Positions 8,132-14,988 of a DNA stretch of 17,470 nt are shown in pieces. The stretch comes from Desulfobulbus sp. Lineage in GTDB: Bacteria; Desulfobacterota; Desulfobulbia; Desulfobulbales; Desulfobulbaceae. Numbering within the stretch: position 1 is the first letter of the stretch; each line of letters starts with the position of its first letter. The stretch lies in NCBI GenBank assembly GCA_030600525.1, contig JAUVLX010000030.1, positions 1 through 17,470 of the forward strand, in the 5' to 3' direction. The translations under genes and the position numbers were made by a program. Below the pieces are notes generated by a model. That model did not search any database, had not been told where the DNA came from, and saw only the letters and a program-made list of their open reading frames with translations.

Positions 8132-9856
8132 ATGAAAGATAACACGGGAATAATGGTAGGGAATATGCAGCCTATCGGAAAAATATTACAGGAGCAGTTC
8201 GGGTTGGATGCAACCGTTCTTGTTGCCGCCTTGGAGAGCCAGAAGGAAAAGGGGGGGCGGATAGGTGAAATTCTGGTGCAGGAGAAGCAGATTACCGATG
8301 AGGAGTTGTTGCAGGCAAGAAGCATCCAATGCAATTTGGAAGTGATCAACACCCTGCCAAAGGAAATTGAGCCGTTTTTTGTAAAGCGGGTTCCTATTGG
8401 TTATCTTAAACGCTTTAAGATGATTCCGGTGGCAACGCCAGAGCGTTCGTATGTTGCCCTTGCAGAGCCCTTTTATGTGCAGCAGCTTGATGATCTCAAA
8501 CGCCTGTTGCAATGGGAAGGAATGGAAACGGTACTGGCGCCTCAAAATGAAGTTTTTATAGCCATTAATACTGCCTATGACATGACCAGTGACGATGCTG
8601 CTGACCAGGTTATGCAGGATATGGATGAAGAAGATCCAGACAGTATTTTATCTCAGATAGAGGAAACTGCCGACTTGCTGGATGATACCAGCGATGCACC
8701 GGTGATCAAACTGGTGAATCTGGTGCTGTCTCAAGCTGTGCGTGATAATGCCAGTGACGTGCATATCGAGCCCTATAAAAACAGGGTCAAGATAAGGAAA
8801 AGGGTAGACGGTATTCTCTATGACATGTATTCGCCACCTCGGCATGTTTTGGGGAAGTTAATTTCCCGTATCAAAATACTGGCGAAGATGGATATCGCCG
8901 AGAAGAGGTTGCCCCAGGATGGCCGGATTGAGATTCGCATTGCCGATAAGAATATAGATATCCGTGTCTCTACCCTGCCCACGGCTTTTGGTGAACGGGT
9001 GGTGATGCGCCTGCTTGACAAGTCAAGTGTCTACCTCCCGCTGGAAGAACTGGGACTTGTGGCTCAGGATCTTACCCATTTTCTGCAGCTTATAAAGGCG
9101 CCCCACGGCATTGTTCTGGTCACGGGTCCTACTGGTAGCGGAAAAACAACTACCCTTTATTCTGCACTGGGTATTCTGAACAATTCGGACATTAATATTA
9201 TAACGGTTGAAGACCCCATTGAATACCAGATGGACGGCATTTCGCAGATGCAGGTGAACGCTAAGATCGGCCTCACCTTTGCCGGCGGACTGCGGACTAT
9301 TGTTCGTCAGGATCCTGATGTGATTTTGGTCGGTGAGATTCGTGATCTTGAAACAGCGGAAATAGCAATTCAGGCAGCACTCACAGGGCACCTTGTGTTT
9401 TCCACCTTGCATACAAATGATGCTGCCAGTGCCATTACCCGGTTAATTGATATGGGGGTGGAGCCCTTTCTGGTCTCTTCTTCTGTAAATGCCATTCTTG
9501 CCCAGCGGTTGGTCCGGCAAATTTGTCCGAATTGCAAGGAAGCTTTTGTACCGACCAGGGAATATTTGGAGAAAGCCGGCTTAACTGTAGAGGATGTCGG
9601 CGATAAACGTCTGTATCGGGGGAAAGGATGCCCGGAGTGTTTTGAAACAGGCTATAAGGGGAGGATTGCGATTTTTGAATTGATGATTTTAACCGACGAG
9701 CTGAAACAGTATACCCTGACCACCTCTGATGCCGGTTTGATAAAGCGCAAGGCTCTCTCCATGGAGGAAACCGGCATGAAAACCCTGCGGCAGGATGGAT
9801 TGAGAAAGATACTTGCCGGGCAGACTACTCTGGAGGAGGTTTTCCGCGTTACCTGA
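8132..9856 (+). CDS. gspE: Type II secretion ATPase GspE
   Basis: The protein has 574 residues and powers pseudopilus assembly at the cytoplasmic face. The N-terminal domain (about 12-160) is of the MshEN/GspE-N type, with PIGKILQEQFG near the start. The ATPase core has Walker A GPTGSGKTT (332-340), Asp-box ITVEDPIEYQ, Walker B region VILVGEIRD (397-405) and a His-box in FSTLHTNDA. A tetracysteine zinc module has Cys465/Cys468 and Cys500/Cys503. Three in-frame ATGs (8132, 8153, 8165) could start it, and the two internal ones have purine-rich sites only about 3 bases away. The longest is kept with some doubt. The stop overlaps the stop of the oppositely oriented gspF. Confidence 0.95.
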   Translation: MKDNTGIMVGNMQPIGKILQEQFGLDATVLVAALESQKEKGGRIGEILVQEKQITDEELLQARSIQCNLEVINTLPKEIEPFFVKRVPIGYLKRFKMIPVATPERSYVALAEPFYVQQLDDLKRLLQWEGMETVLAPQNEVFIAINTAYDMTSDDAADQVMQDMDEEDPDSILSQIEETADLLDDTSDAPVIKLVNLVLSQAVRDNASDVHIEPYKNRVKIRKRVDGILYDMYSPPRHVLGKLISRIKILAKMDIAEKRLPQDGRIEIRIADKNIDIRVSTLPTAFGERVVMRLLDKSSVYLPLEELGLVAQDLTHFLQLIKAPHGIVLVTGPTGSGKTTTLYSALGILNNSDINIITVEDPIEYQMDGISQMQVNAKIGLTFAGGLRTIVRQDPDVILVGEIRDLETAEIAIQAALTGHLVFSTLHTNDAASAITRLIDMGVEPFLVSSSVNAILAQRLVRQICPNCKEAFVPTREYLEKAGLTVEDVGDKRLYRGKGCPECFETGYKGRIAIFELMILTDELKQYTLTTSDAGLIKRKALSMEETGMKTLRQDGLRKILAGQTTLEEVFRVT

Positions 9857-11075
9857 TCAGCTGGTTCATTTCAAAAATAGGCAGCAGGATGGAGATAACG
9901 ATAAAGCTGACTGCCACTCCCATCACCAGGATCATGACCGGCTCAATCATTGAGGTGAGGGCTAGAATCTTGGCTTCGACTTCTTTTTCATAACTGTCTG
10001 CAGCTTTTTCAAGCATTTTTTCCAATGCACCACTCTGCTCACCAACTGCAATCATCTGCACCAGCATTGGTGGAAAATAGCTGCTGTCCTTAAAAATATG
10101 GGACAGACTTTTCCCTTTTTCCAGTTCTTCGCCTGCCTGTTCAATAATTTCCGCAAGCACGCTGTTGTTGACGATGTTTTTTACTATCTGCAGTGAGGCC
10201 GTGAGTGGTACACCCGAACTGAGCAGGCTTGCAAGGGTTCGCCCAAACCTGGCCGAGGCAATTTTTATGTTCAGATCTCTTAAGCCAGGAAGAGAGAGTT
10301 TGCATGTATCCCACATCTTTTTGCCTTCTGGCCTGCGGAGAAAGGTTGTGATACCAAAGAGTATTCCGGTCATGACCAAGAGAAGGAACCACCAGTATTT
10401 CTGAAGCAGGGAGCTGGTGCCAATGAGGAGGATCGTCGGCAAGGGAAGCGCCTGCTGAGTCCCTTCAAAAACGGAGGTGATACTGGGGACAATAAAGGTA
10501 ATCAAAAGGACCAGAACAGCGATGCCGACAAAGGCCATGAAAATGGGATACAGCAATGCTGCTTTGATCCTTGAGTGGAGCGCAGCCTGATTCTCTCCAA
10601 ATTCTGCAAGCCGTTCGAGAACCACATCAAGCGAGCCTGATGCTTCTCCTGCTCTGACCATATTAATGTAGATTTTTGAAAAAAGACGAGGGTGCTCCTC
10701 CAGGGCAGCGGTAAACGAGTTCCCTTCATTGACGGTGTCTTTTATCTGGGCAATACTTTTTTTGAGGTAACGATTACTCGTCTGCTCGATGAGACCATCA
10801 AGAGCCTGGATAAGAGGGATGCCTGCTTCTAGTAAGGTAGCAAGCTGGCGGGTGGTAACATGGATTTCTTGAGCATTTATTTTTTTGCCGATATGAAAGG
10901 AAAGGGCTGAAGATGTTTTCTGTGTCTTTTTTCTGGCAGTAGTCTCTTTTATTTCTACTGGATAGTTTCCCTGCGCCCGTATTTTTTGCCGGGCTGCAGT
11001 TTGAGAATCAGCATCAAGGATACCTCTGGTCTTTTTTCCTGAGCTGTCGAGTGCTGTGAATTCATATACAGGCAT
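9849..11075 (-). CDS. gspF: Type II secretion inner-membrane protein GspF (inverted relative to the operon)
   Basis: The protein has 408 residues when started at ATG 11075, giving MPVYEFTALDSSGKKTRG, the standard GspF N-terminus. A longer frame reaching 11162 adds 29 unrelated residues. It has two T2SSF helical domains (about 71-195 and 272-398). Each holds the family pattern of a LASLL..GVPL-type helix, a GEQSGAL/GEASGSL motif (142-149 and 345-351) and an ALLYP or SMIEP turn before a transmembrane helix. Three membrane helices are visible (about 176-198, 228-246, 379-402). GspF is the polytopic platform protein that works with GspE and GspL. It usually follows gspE on the same strand. Here it faces gspE tail to tail with an 8-base overlap, so it needs its own promoter. 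Confidence 0.95.
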   Translation of the reverse strand: MPVYEFTALDSSGKKTRGILDADSQTAARQKIRAQGNYPVEIKETTARKKTQKTSSALSFHIGKKINAQEIHVTTRQLATLLEAGIPLIQALDGLIEQTSNRYLKKSIAQIKDTVNEGNSFTAALEEHPRLFSKIYINMVRAGEASGSLDVVLERLAEFGENQAALHSRIKAALLYPIFMAFVGIAVLVLLITFIVPSITSVFEGTQQALPLPTILLIGTSSLLQKYWWFLLLVMTGILFGITTFLRRPEGKKMWDTCKLSLPGLRDLNIKIASARFGRTLASLLSSGVPLTASLQIVKNIVNNSVLAEIIEQAGEELEKGKSLSHIFKDSSYFPPMLVQMIAVGEQSGALEKMLEKAADSYEKEVEAKILALTSMIEPVMILVMGVAVSFIVISILLPIFEMNQLIR

Positions 11076-11156
11076 AGGTCTCAGATTGTGGAGAAACTGT
11101 GAGTAAGGAAGTATGGTGGAAAAAGGTGTGCGGCTAAAAAAAGTATCCCATACCCA

Positions 11157-11184
11157 TTGCACCGGGTAACCAATATGCTAGTAT
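11157..11184 (+). promoter_or_regulatory. Candidate sigma70-type promoter for the selW-like gene
   Basis: TTGCAC (11157-11162) and TAGTAT (11179-11184) are separated by 16 bases. The expected transcription start would lie about 55 bases before the selW ATG. The -10 overlaps that of the opposing gspF promoter. This is prediction by eye only. Confidence 0.4.
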
Positions 11185-11209
11185 AGCGCGCTGTTAATAG
11201 AAAGAACAA
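11180..11209 (-). promoter_or_regulatory. Candidate sigma70-type promoter for gspF
   Basis: Read on the minus strand, TTGTTC (11209-11204) is followed after 18 bases by TATACT (11185-11180). This is a good -10 match and lies about 105 bases before the gspF ATG. gspF must be transcribed separately from the rest of the T2SS genes, which fits a promoter here. Confidence 0.45.
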
Positions 11210-11244
11210 TGGCGTCTTGCCCAAAAAAAATAATGGATTGTGGT

Positions 11245-11475
11245 ATGAGAGTAACTATAGAATACTGTTCACAATGAAACTATAAACCACGTGCTTCCAG
11301 TTTGGAAGCTGCGTTAAAGCAGGCATTCAGCGAACAGGTAGAGGTAACCTTGATTCCTGGTTCAGGCGGTATTTTTGAGGTTACCTTGGGTGGTAAGCTC
11401 CTGTTTTCAAAAAAAGAATCAGGACGTTTCCCCGAGTTACCTGAGATCGTCGGGTTGATGCAGGCCAACGTGTAA
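11245..11475 (+). CDS. selW: SelW/Rdx-family selenoprotein with in-frame UGA (selenocysteine 11)
   Basis: Reading through the TGA at 11275-11277 as selenocysteine gives a 76-residue protein. It begins MRVTIEYCSQ-U-NYKPRAS, so the redox motif is Cys8-x-x-Sec11. Downstream are the family hallmarks GSGGIFEV (39-46) and LLFSKKESGRFPE (52-64). The SelT/SelW/SelH (Rdx) family has a thioredoxin-like fold and is thought to act in thiol redox reactions; substrates in bacteria are unknown. Both the residues before and after the TGA belong to the family, so the TGA is not a start or stop artefact. A SECIS-like hairpin follows the TGA. ATG 11245 is chosen because the family begins with this beta strand; ATG 11233 is also in frame. 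The ribosome site is weak. It is convergent with the DtxR-type gene, 19 bases away. The alternative is a pseudogene, which is less likely given the intact remainder. Confidence 0.9.
11289..11314 (+). promoter_or_regulatory. Candidate bacterial SECIS element
   Basis: A stem-loop lies just after the UGA. ACGT+GCTTCC (11289-11298) pairs with GGAAGC (11304-11309) and GCGT (11311-11314), leaving one bulged T at 11310 and a five-base loop AGTTT (11299-11303) with G as its second base. The loop begins 21 bases after the UGA, within the window known for bacterial SECIS elements. The bulged U is on the 3' side, whereas the well-studied E. coli fdhF element has it on the 5' side. SelB binding is inferred. 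Confidence 0.65.
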
Positions 11476-11494
11476 AGGCAAACAGCTGCTGCTG

Positions 11495-11998
11495 TTATTG
11501 TTCCTGTTTGGGGGCAAAGCATTGTGATATACATTCAGCACAGGTACCTCGAGGCTCACCTTTTTGGCAGAAACTGGCAAATCCGGTAATCAACTCTTCC
11601 CCGCCCCTGGGACAGACTTTAAGGAATTGAATGAACTGCACCATCCTATTAATTATTTCTCGTGGTGCAGTGTGTTCAATCTTACATGCCCCTTCTTCGG
11701 CTGTATCATTGTCGAGCGCCAGTACTTCTGTAAAGAATTTTTTTAATGCGTTATGCCGTTCAATGACATCTTCAGCAACCTCACGTCCTTTTTCTGTCAT
11801 GGTGATGACTTCATAAGGAACGTAGTTGATGAGTCCTTTTTTAGACAGTGCTCGAAGTGCTTCCGTTACGGAAGGACCGCTGACGTCAAGCCGTGAAGAA
11901 ATATCTTTTCCGCGCGCAACCTGCTTTTCTGTAATAATATGGTAAATGGCTTCAATGTAATCCTCAAGACTGGCGCTTAATTGTGGACTGGTAGACAC
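11495..11998 (-). CDS. DtxR/MntR-family metal-dependent transcriptional regulator with Cys-rich C-terminus
   Basis: The protein has 167 residues. The N-terminal winged helix-turn-helix (about 7-70) reads LEDYIEAIYHI, then VSGPSVTEALRALSKKGLI and a wing ending ITMTEKGREVA. The iron-dependent-repressor dimerisation domain follows (about 72-127), with candidate metal ligands His82, Cys105, Glu108 and His109 in the motif EEGACKIEH, as in DtxR. There is no SH3-like FeoA domain. Instead the last 40 residues carry Cys129, Cys144, Cys153, Cys156 and Cys160. It probably represses metal uptake or homeostasis genes when bound to Fe or Mn; the targets are not visible here. The start is GTG 11998, supported by a strong ribosome site. 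Confidence 0.88.
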   Translation of the reverse strand: MSTSPQLSASLEDYIEAIYHIITEKQVARGKDISSRLDVSGPSVTEALRALSKKGLINYVPYEVITMTEKGREVAEDVIERHNALKKFFTEVLALDNDTAEEGACKIEHTAPREIINRMVQFIQFLKVCPRGGEELITGFASFCQKGEPRGTCAECISQCFAPKQEQ

Positions 11999-12238
11999 GG
12001 CAACTCCCTTTATGGTAAAAGATAGGTATCCCGTTGAAAATACTGTTTGCCAAAGAACCCGTCAAGGGGAATGTCACTTGCAGCAGGGGCTGGTAAAATG
12101 GAAAAAGCAGGAGCTGGCTGCGTTACGTAGGATTCATCTCTACCTTCAGTCAGCAAGGGTGGAAAAGACCACCAGTTTCCCGTCGTAACTATGCAGATAT
12201 AAGAATCCAAAAGGTACTACACTTTAAGGTCGGTCGTC
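11999..12238. other. Divergent intergenic region between the DtxR-family gene and recN
   Basis: These 240 bases must hold the promoters of both divergent genes. The only clear signals are the ribosome site of the regulator and an AAGG at about 12225-12228 before recN. An imperfect palindrome GATAGGTATC (12024-12033) sits where an operator for the regulator could be, but it is too short to assert. A TATAAG at 12198-12203 could be a recN -10. No recognisable SOS box was seen. A 58-codon plus-strand frame (12012-12188) is open but has no ribosome site. Confidence 0.4.
12004..12010 (-). promoter_or_regulatory. Ribosome binding site for the DtxR-family gene
   Basis: On the minus strand AAGGGAG lies 5 bases before the GTG at 11998. 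It fixes this non-ATG start. Confidence 0.75.
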
Positions 12239-13933
12239 ATGCTCCATGAACTCAGAGTACAAAACCTCGCCCTGGTTGATTCGCTTCATTTAGATGTGTC
12301 GGAATGTGCAACCGGATTAATTGTGTTAACAGGTGAAACAGGCGCCGGAAAGTCTATTATTTTGCAGGCAATACACCTGCTGGGAGGCGGCAGAAGCTCT
12401 TCGTCCTGGGTGCGCAGTGATTGTGACCAGGCATATATTGAGGCGCTGTTTGAGATTCGCGAGGAGCAAGGCGCTTTGCGGGACGTGCTCGATTACCATG
12501 CATTGCATAACGGTACGACATGTATTGTGCGCAGAGTGATTACCAGCAAGGGGCGAAGTAAGCTGTATATCAACGATCAACTTGTCACTGCCCGAATGGC
12601 CAGGGAGTTGGCTGACGGTTTGGTAAATATTGCCAGCCAGCACGATAATCAGCAGCTGCTCAACACTCGTCATCATTTGGATTTTCTTGATACCTACGGA
12701 GAACTCTGGCCTCTGAGAGAGCAGTTTAGCCGCTTGTTTAAACAGTGGCAGGCACTTTCGACCGACCTTAGGCAGTTGCTTGAAAAAGAACAGGAAAAAG
12801 AACAACAGAAAGATTTTCTTCTTTTTCAACTCGAAGAGATAGAAAATGCCGGGCTCGTACCGGGAGAGGATGAAAAGCTGTTGCAGGAGCGGGATAAGCT
12901 CAAGTCATCGGCAGTACTGCTCCAGATTACCAAAAAGGCGCGACTTCTTTTTTCAGGCACTATTTTGGATACCCTCTCTGAGGTCAGAAAAGATCTGGGA
13001 CAACTGACAACCCTTGATCCTTCTGTTGCTGAACTTGCAGAGCGAGCTGTTTCAGCGTGTTATGAAGTCAGCGATATCGAGCAGGAACTGAGTAGTTATC
13101 TCCAGACCATTCCAACGGATGGGTCACGGATGGAGGATATCGCAGAGCGATTGGCGTTGTTAAAGCCGCTGCAGAGAAAATATGGGCCTACCTTGGAGGA
13201 GGTCATTAGATTTGCAGAAAAGGTTCGTCAGGAAGTGAGCGAGTTGGAAGGGCTTGAGGGACGGATCGATGGCCTTGAGATAGAGCTTGAAAAAGTCAGC
13301 ACCAAGGCGCTGTTAAAAGCGACAGATCTTTCAGAGGCAAGAAAGGCCACAGCTCAAAGGCTTGGGCAGGCCATGGAGGCGGAACTGGGTTCCTTAAGTT
13401 TTAATCAGGCTATTTTTAAGGTAAAGATGGCGGTTCCCGAAGGACTTGGTTTGGATGGGATACAGGCCAGTGGTCGAGATACGGTGGAATTTATTTTTTC
13501 AGCTAACCCTGGTGAGCCCCCTAAATCACTAGCACGAATTGCTTCGGGCGGGGAATTGTCACGATTGATGCTGGCTATGAAATGTATCCTTGCCCGTCGG
13601 GATCAGGTTGATACTGTTATTTTTGACGAGGTCGACGCCGGTATAGGTGGCCAGGCCGCAGAGGCGGTTGCTCAAAAAATTCGTGAGCTTTCCGGGCATC
13701 ATCAGGTTTTTTGTATTACCCATTTACCTCAAATAGCGGCAGGTGCCGATATTCATTTTAGGATTGAAAAACGTGTTCAGGACGGGCGGACCAAAACTGT
13801 GTTGGTCAGGCTTGATGAAGATGAAAGAGTTGTAGAGCTTGCAAGGATGCTTGGCGGAGAGGATCCCACCGGTCAGACAATGATGTATGCAAAAGAACTT
13901 GCCGAGCGCAGGCAGAAAAGGAGTAGCGTGTGA
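12239..13933 (+). CDS. recN: DNA repair protein RecN
   Basis: The protein has 564 residues, a normal RecN length. It is an SMC-like ATPase of double-strand-break repair that helps bring broken ends together in recombinational repair. The N-terminal half-domain has VQNLALVDSL and Walker A GETGAGKS (32-39). A central coiled coil covers about 150-390. The C-terminal half-domain has the ABC signature ASGGELSRLMLAMK (435-448), Walker B ending VIFDEVDAGIGG (Asp463, Glu464) and a His-switch in FCITHLPQIAA. ATG 12239 is preceded by AAGGT about 9 bases upstream. It heads a compact operon, and its stop codon overlaps the start of the next gene (GTGA). Confidence 0.96.
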   Translation: MLHELRVQNLALVDSLHLDVSECATGLIVLTGETGAGKSIILQAIHLLGGGRSSSSWVRSDCDQAYIEALFEIREEQGALRDVLDYHALHNGTTCIVRRVITSKGRSKLYINDQLVTARMARELADGLVNIASQHDNQQLLNTRHHLDFLDTYGELWPLREQFSRLFKQWQALSTDLRQLLEKEQEKEQQKDFLLFQLEEIENAGLVPGEDEKLLQERDKLKSSAVLLQITKKARLLFSGTILDTLSEVRKDLGQLTTLDPSVAELAERAVSACYEVSDIEQELSSYLQTIPTDGSRMEDIAERLALLKPLQRKYGPTLEEVIRFAEKVRQEVSELEGLEGRIDGLEIELEKVSTKALLKATDLSEARKATAQRLGQAMEAELGSLSFNQAIFKVKMAVPEGLGLDGIQASGRDTVEFIFSANPGEPPKSLARIASGGELSRLMLAMKCILARRDQVDTVIFDEVDAGIGGQAAEAVAQKIRELSGHHQVFCITHLPQIAAGADIHFRIEKRVQDGRTKTVLVRLDEDERVVELARMLGGEDPTGQTMMYAKELAERRQKRSSV

Positions 13934-14976
13934 AACAAACGGTAGCCTTAGGGCTTTTTTCAGGAGGGCTTGATTCTATTCTTGCGTGCCGTGTCATTGC
14001 AGACCAAGGTCTTAAGGTGGTTGCGTTGAAATTCGTGACCCCTTTTTTTGATTATGATCTGCTTGAAAAGAAAGAAGTGTATGCTGCAGAGGTGGAACGT
14101 AAGTACGGCATCACCGTTGAGCTGGTTGACCTGAGTGAAGGATACCTGGATCTGTTGCGCAATCCTCTCCATGGGTTCGGGAAAAATTTTAATCCCTGTA
14201 TTGATTGCAAGATACTTATGTTGACCAGGGCCAAGGAACTGATGGCACAGTATAGTGCTTCTTTTCTTGTGACCGGTGAGGTGATGGGCCAACGACCCAT
14301 GTCTCAGAGGAAAGATACCTTGCGTCTCATAGAACGAGATGCAGGCTGTACTGGACTTTTGTTACGGCCTTTGAGCGCCAAACTACTTGCACCGACAATG
14401 GCCGAACAGGAGGGACGTGTTGATCGGGAACAACTTTTCGCCTTTTCGGGCAGGGGAAGAAAACCGCAGATGGCATTGGCAAAAGCCTTGGGGATAAAGG
14501 ACTATCCAAACGCAGCAGGTGGCTGTATTCTTACGGACTGTAACCTTGGCGGACGGATAGGAAAATATTACTCCGGTGCCTATACACCTGATTCGAAAGA
14601 CATTTCTGTTGATGATGTCAATTTGCTACTGGTTGGGCGACAATTTTTACTTTTTGATAAATATTGGCTAGTGGTGGGGAGAGATGAAAAAGAGAATAAT
14701 AGGGTAGCCTCCTCTTGGAGGCCCGGTGACTGGTTGTTTGAAATGACGACCCATCCTGGCCCGACCGCATTGCTACGCTTCGGGGACGCGCAGGTGGAGG
14801 AGCAGCATAAAGAGGAGGCTCTTAATGCTGGAGCTGGAATAGCTGTTGCCTACAGTAAAAAAGTAAACGGTAAGGCGCGTCCCGTAGAGGTGACTGTCAC
14901 CACCGGGAAGGGGTGTTTCTCTCAAGTTTATAAGCCGATTGCTGAATCTGTATTTCAGCTGTGGCGGATTGAGTAA
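13930..14976 (+). CDS. PP-loop ATPase (MnmA/ThiI-like) fused to an NFACT-R/DUF814-like domain; putative RNA thiolation enzyme
   Basis: The protein has 348 residues. The N-terminal PP-loop pyrophosphatase domain has SGGLDS at 11-16. It is followed by the paired cysteines NPCIDC (Cys90, Cys93), placed like the catalytic cysteine of MnmA (2-thiouridine synthase). A further pair, Cys199 and Cys204, lies in GGCILTDCNLGG. The C-terminal part (about 230-348) has WLVVGRDEKENNR, GDWLFEMTTHPGP and AVAYSKK, resembling the NFACT-R (DUF814) domain of the RqcH/Rqc2 family. The likely activity is ATP-dependent sulfur transfer to a tRNA uridine, but the exact position is unknown. GTG 13930 has AAAGGAG 6 bases upstream and overlaps the recN stop. 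The neighbours downstream are RNA-maturation genes. Automatic annotations may call it a methyltransferase, which it is not likely to be. Confidence 0.8.
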   Translation: MKQTVALGLFSGGLDSILACRVIADQGLKVVALKFVTPFFDYDLLEKKEVYAAEVERKYGITVELVDLSEGYLDLLRNPLHGFGKNFNPCIDCKILMLTRAKELMAQYSASFLVTGEVMGQRPMSQRKDTLRLIERDAGCTGLLLRPLSAKLLAPTMAEQEGRVDREQLFAFSGRGRKPQMALAKALGIKDYPNAAGGCILTDCNLGGRIGKYYSGAYTPDSKDISVDDVNLLLVGRQFLLFDKYWLVVGRDEKENNRVASSWRPGDWLFEMTTHPGPTALLRFGDAQVEEQHKEEALNAGAGIAVAYSKKVNGKARPVEVTVTTGKGCFSQVYKPIAESVFQLWRIE

Positions 14977-14988
14977 GGAGTGTTTTTT

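Noticed and set aside
9849..11162. 29-residue N-terminal extension of gspF
   Set aside because: GspF proteins start at or near MPVYEFTALD; the extension has no family resemblance and occupies the region between the promoter and the ATG at 11075.
11481..11496. AACAGC-TGCT-GCTGTT stem between convergent selW and the DtxR-family gene as a terminator
   Set aside because: The stem is only 6 bp and neither strand has a U-tract directly after it.
11280..11534. Minus-strand frame of 84 codons opposite the selW-like gene
   Set aside because: Its translation matches no family I recognise and is explained as antisense shadow of the selenoprotein on the plus strand, whose motifs are clear.
12012..12188. 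58-codon plus-strand frame in the DtxR/recN intergenic region
   Set aside because: No ribosome site before the ATG, no recognisable motif, and it overlaps the regulator's leader and promoter region. A 66-codon minus-strand frame is open over much of the same bases, so openness is not informative.
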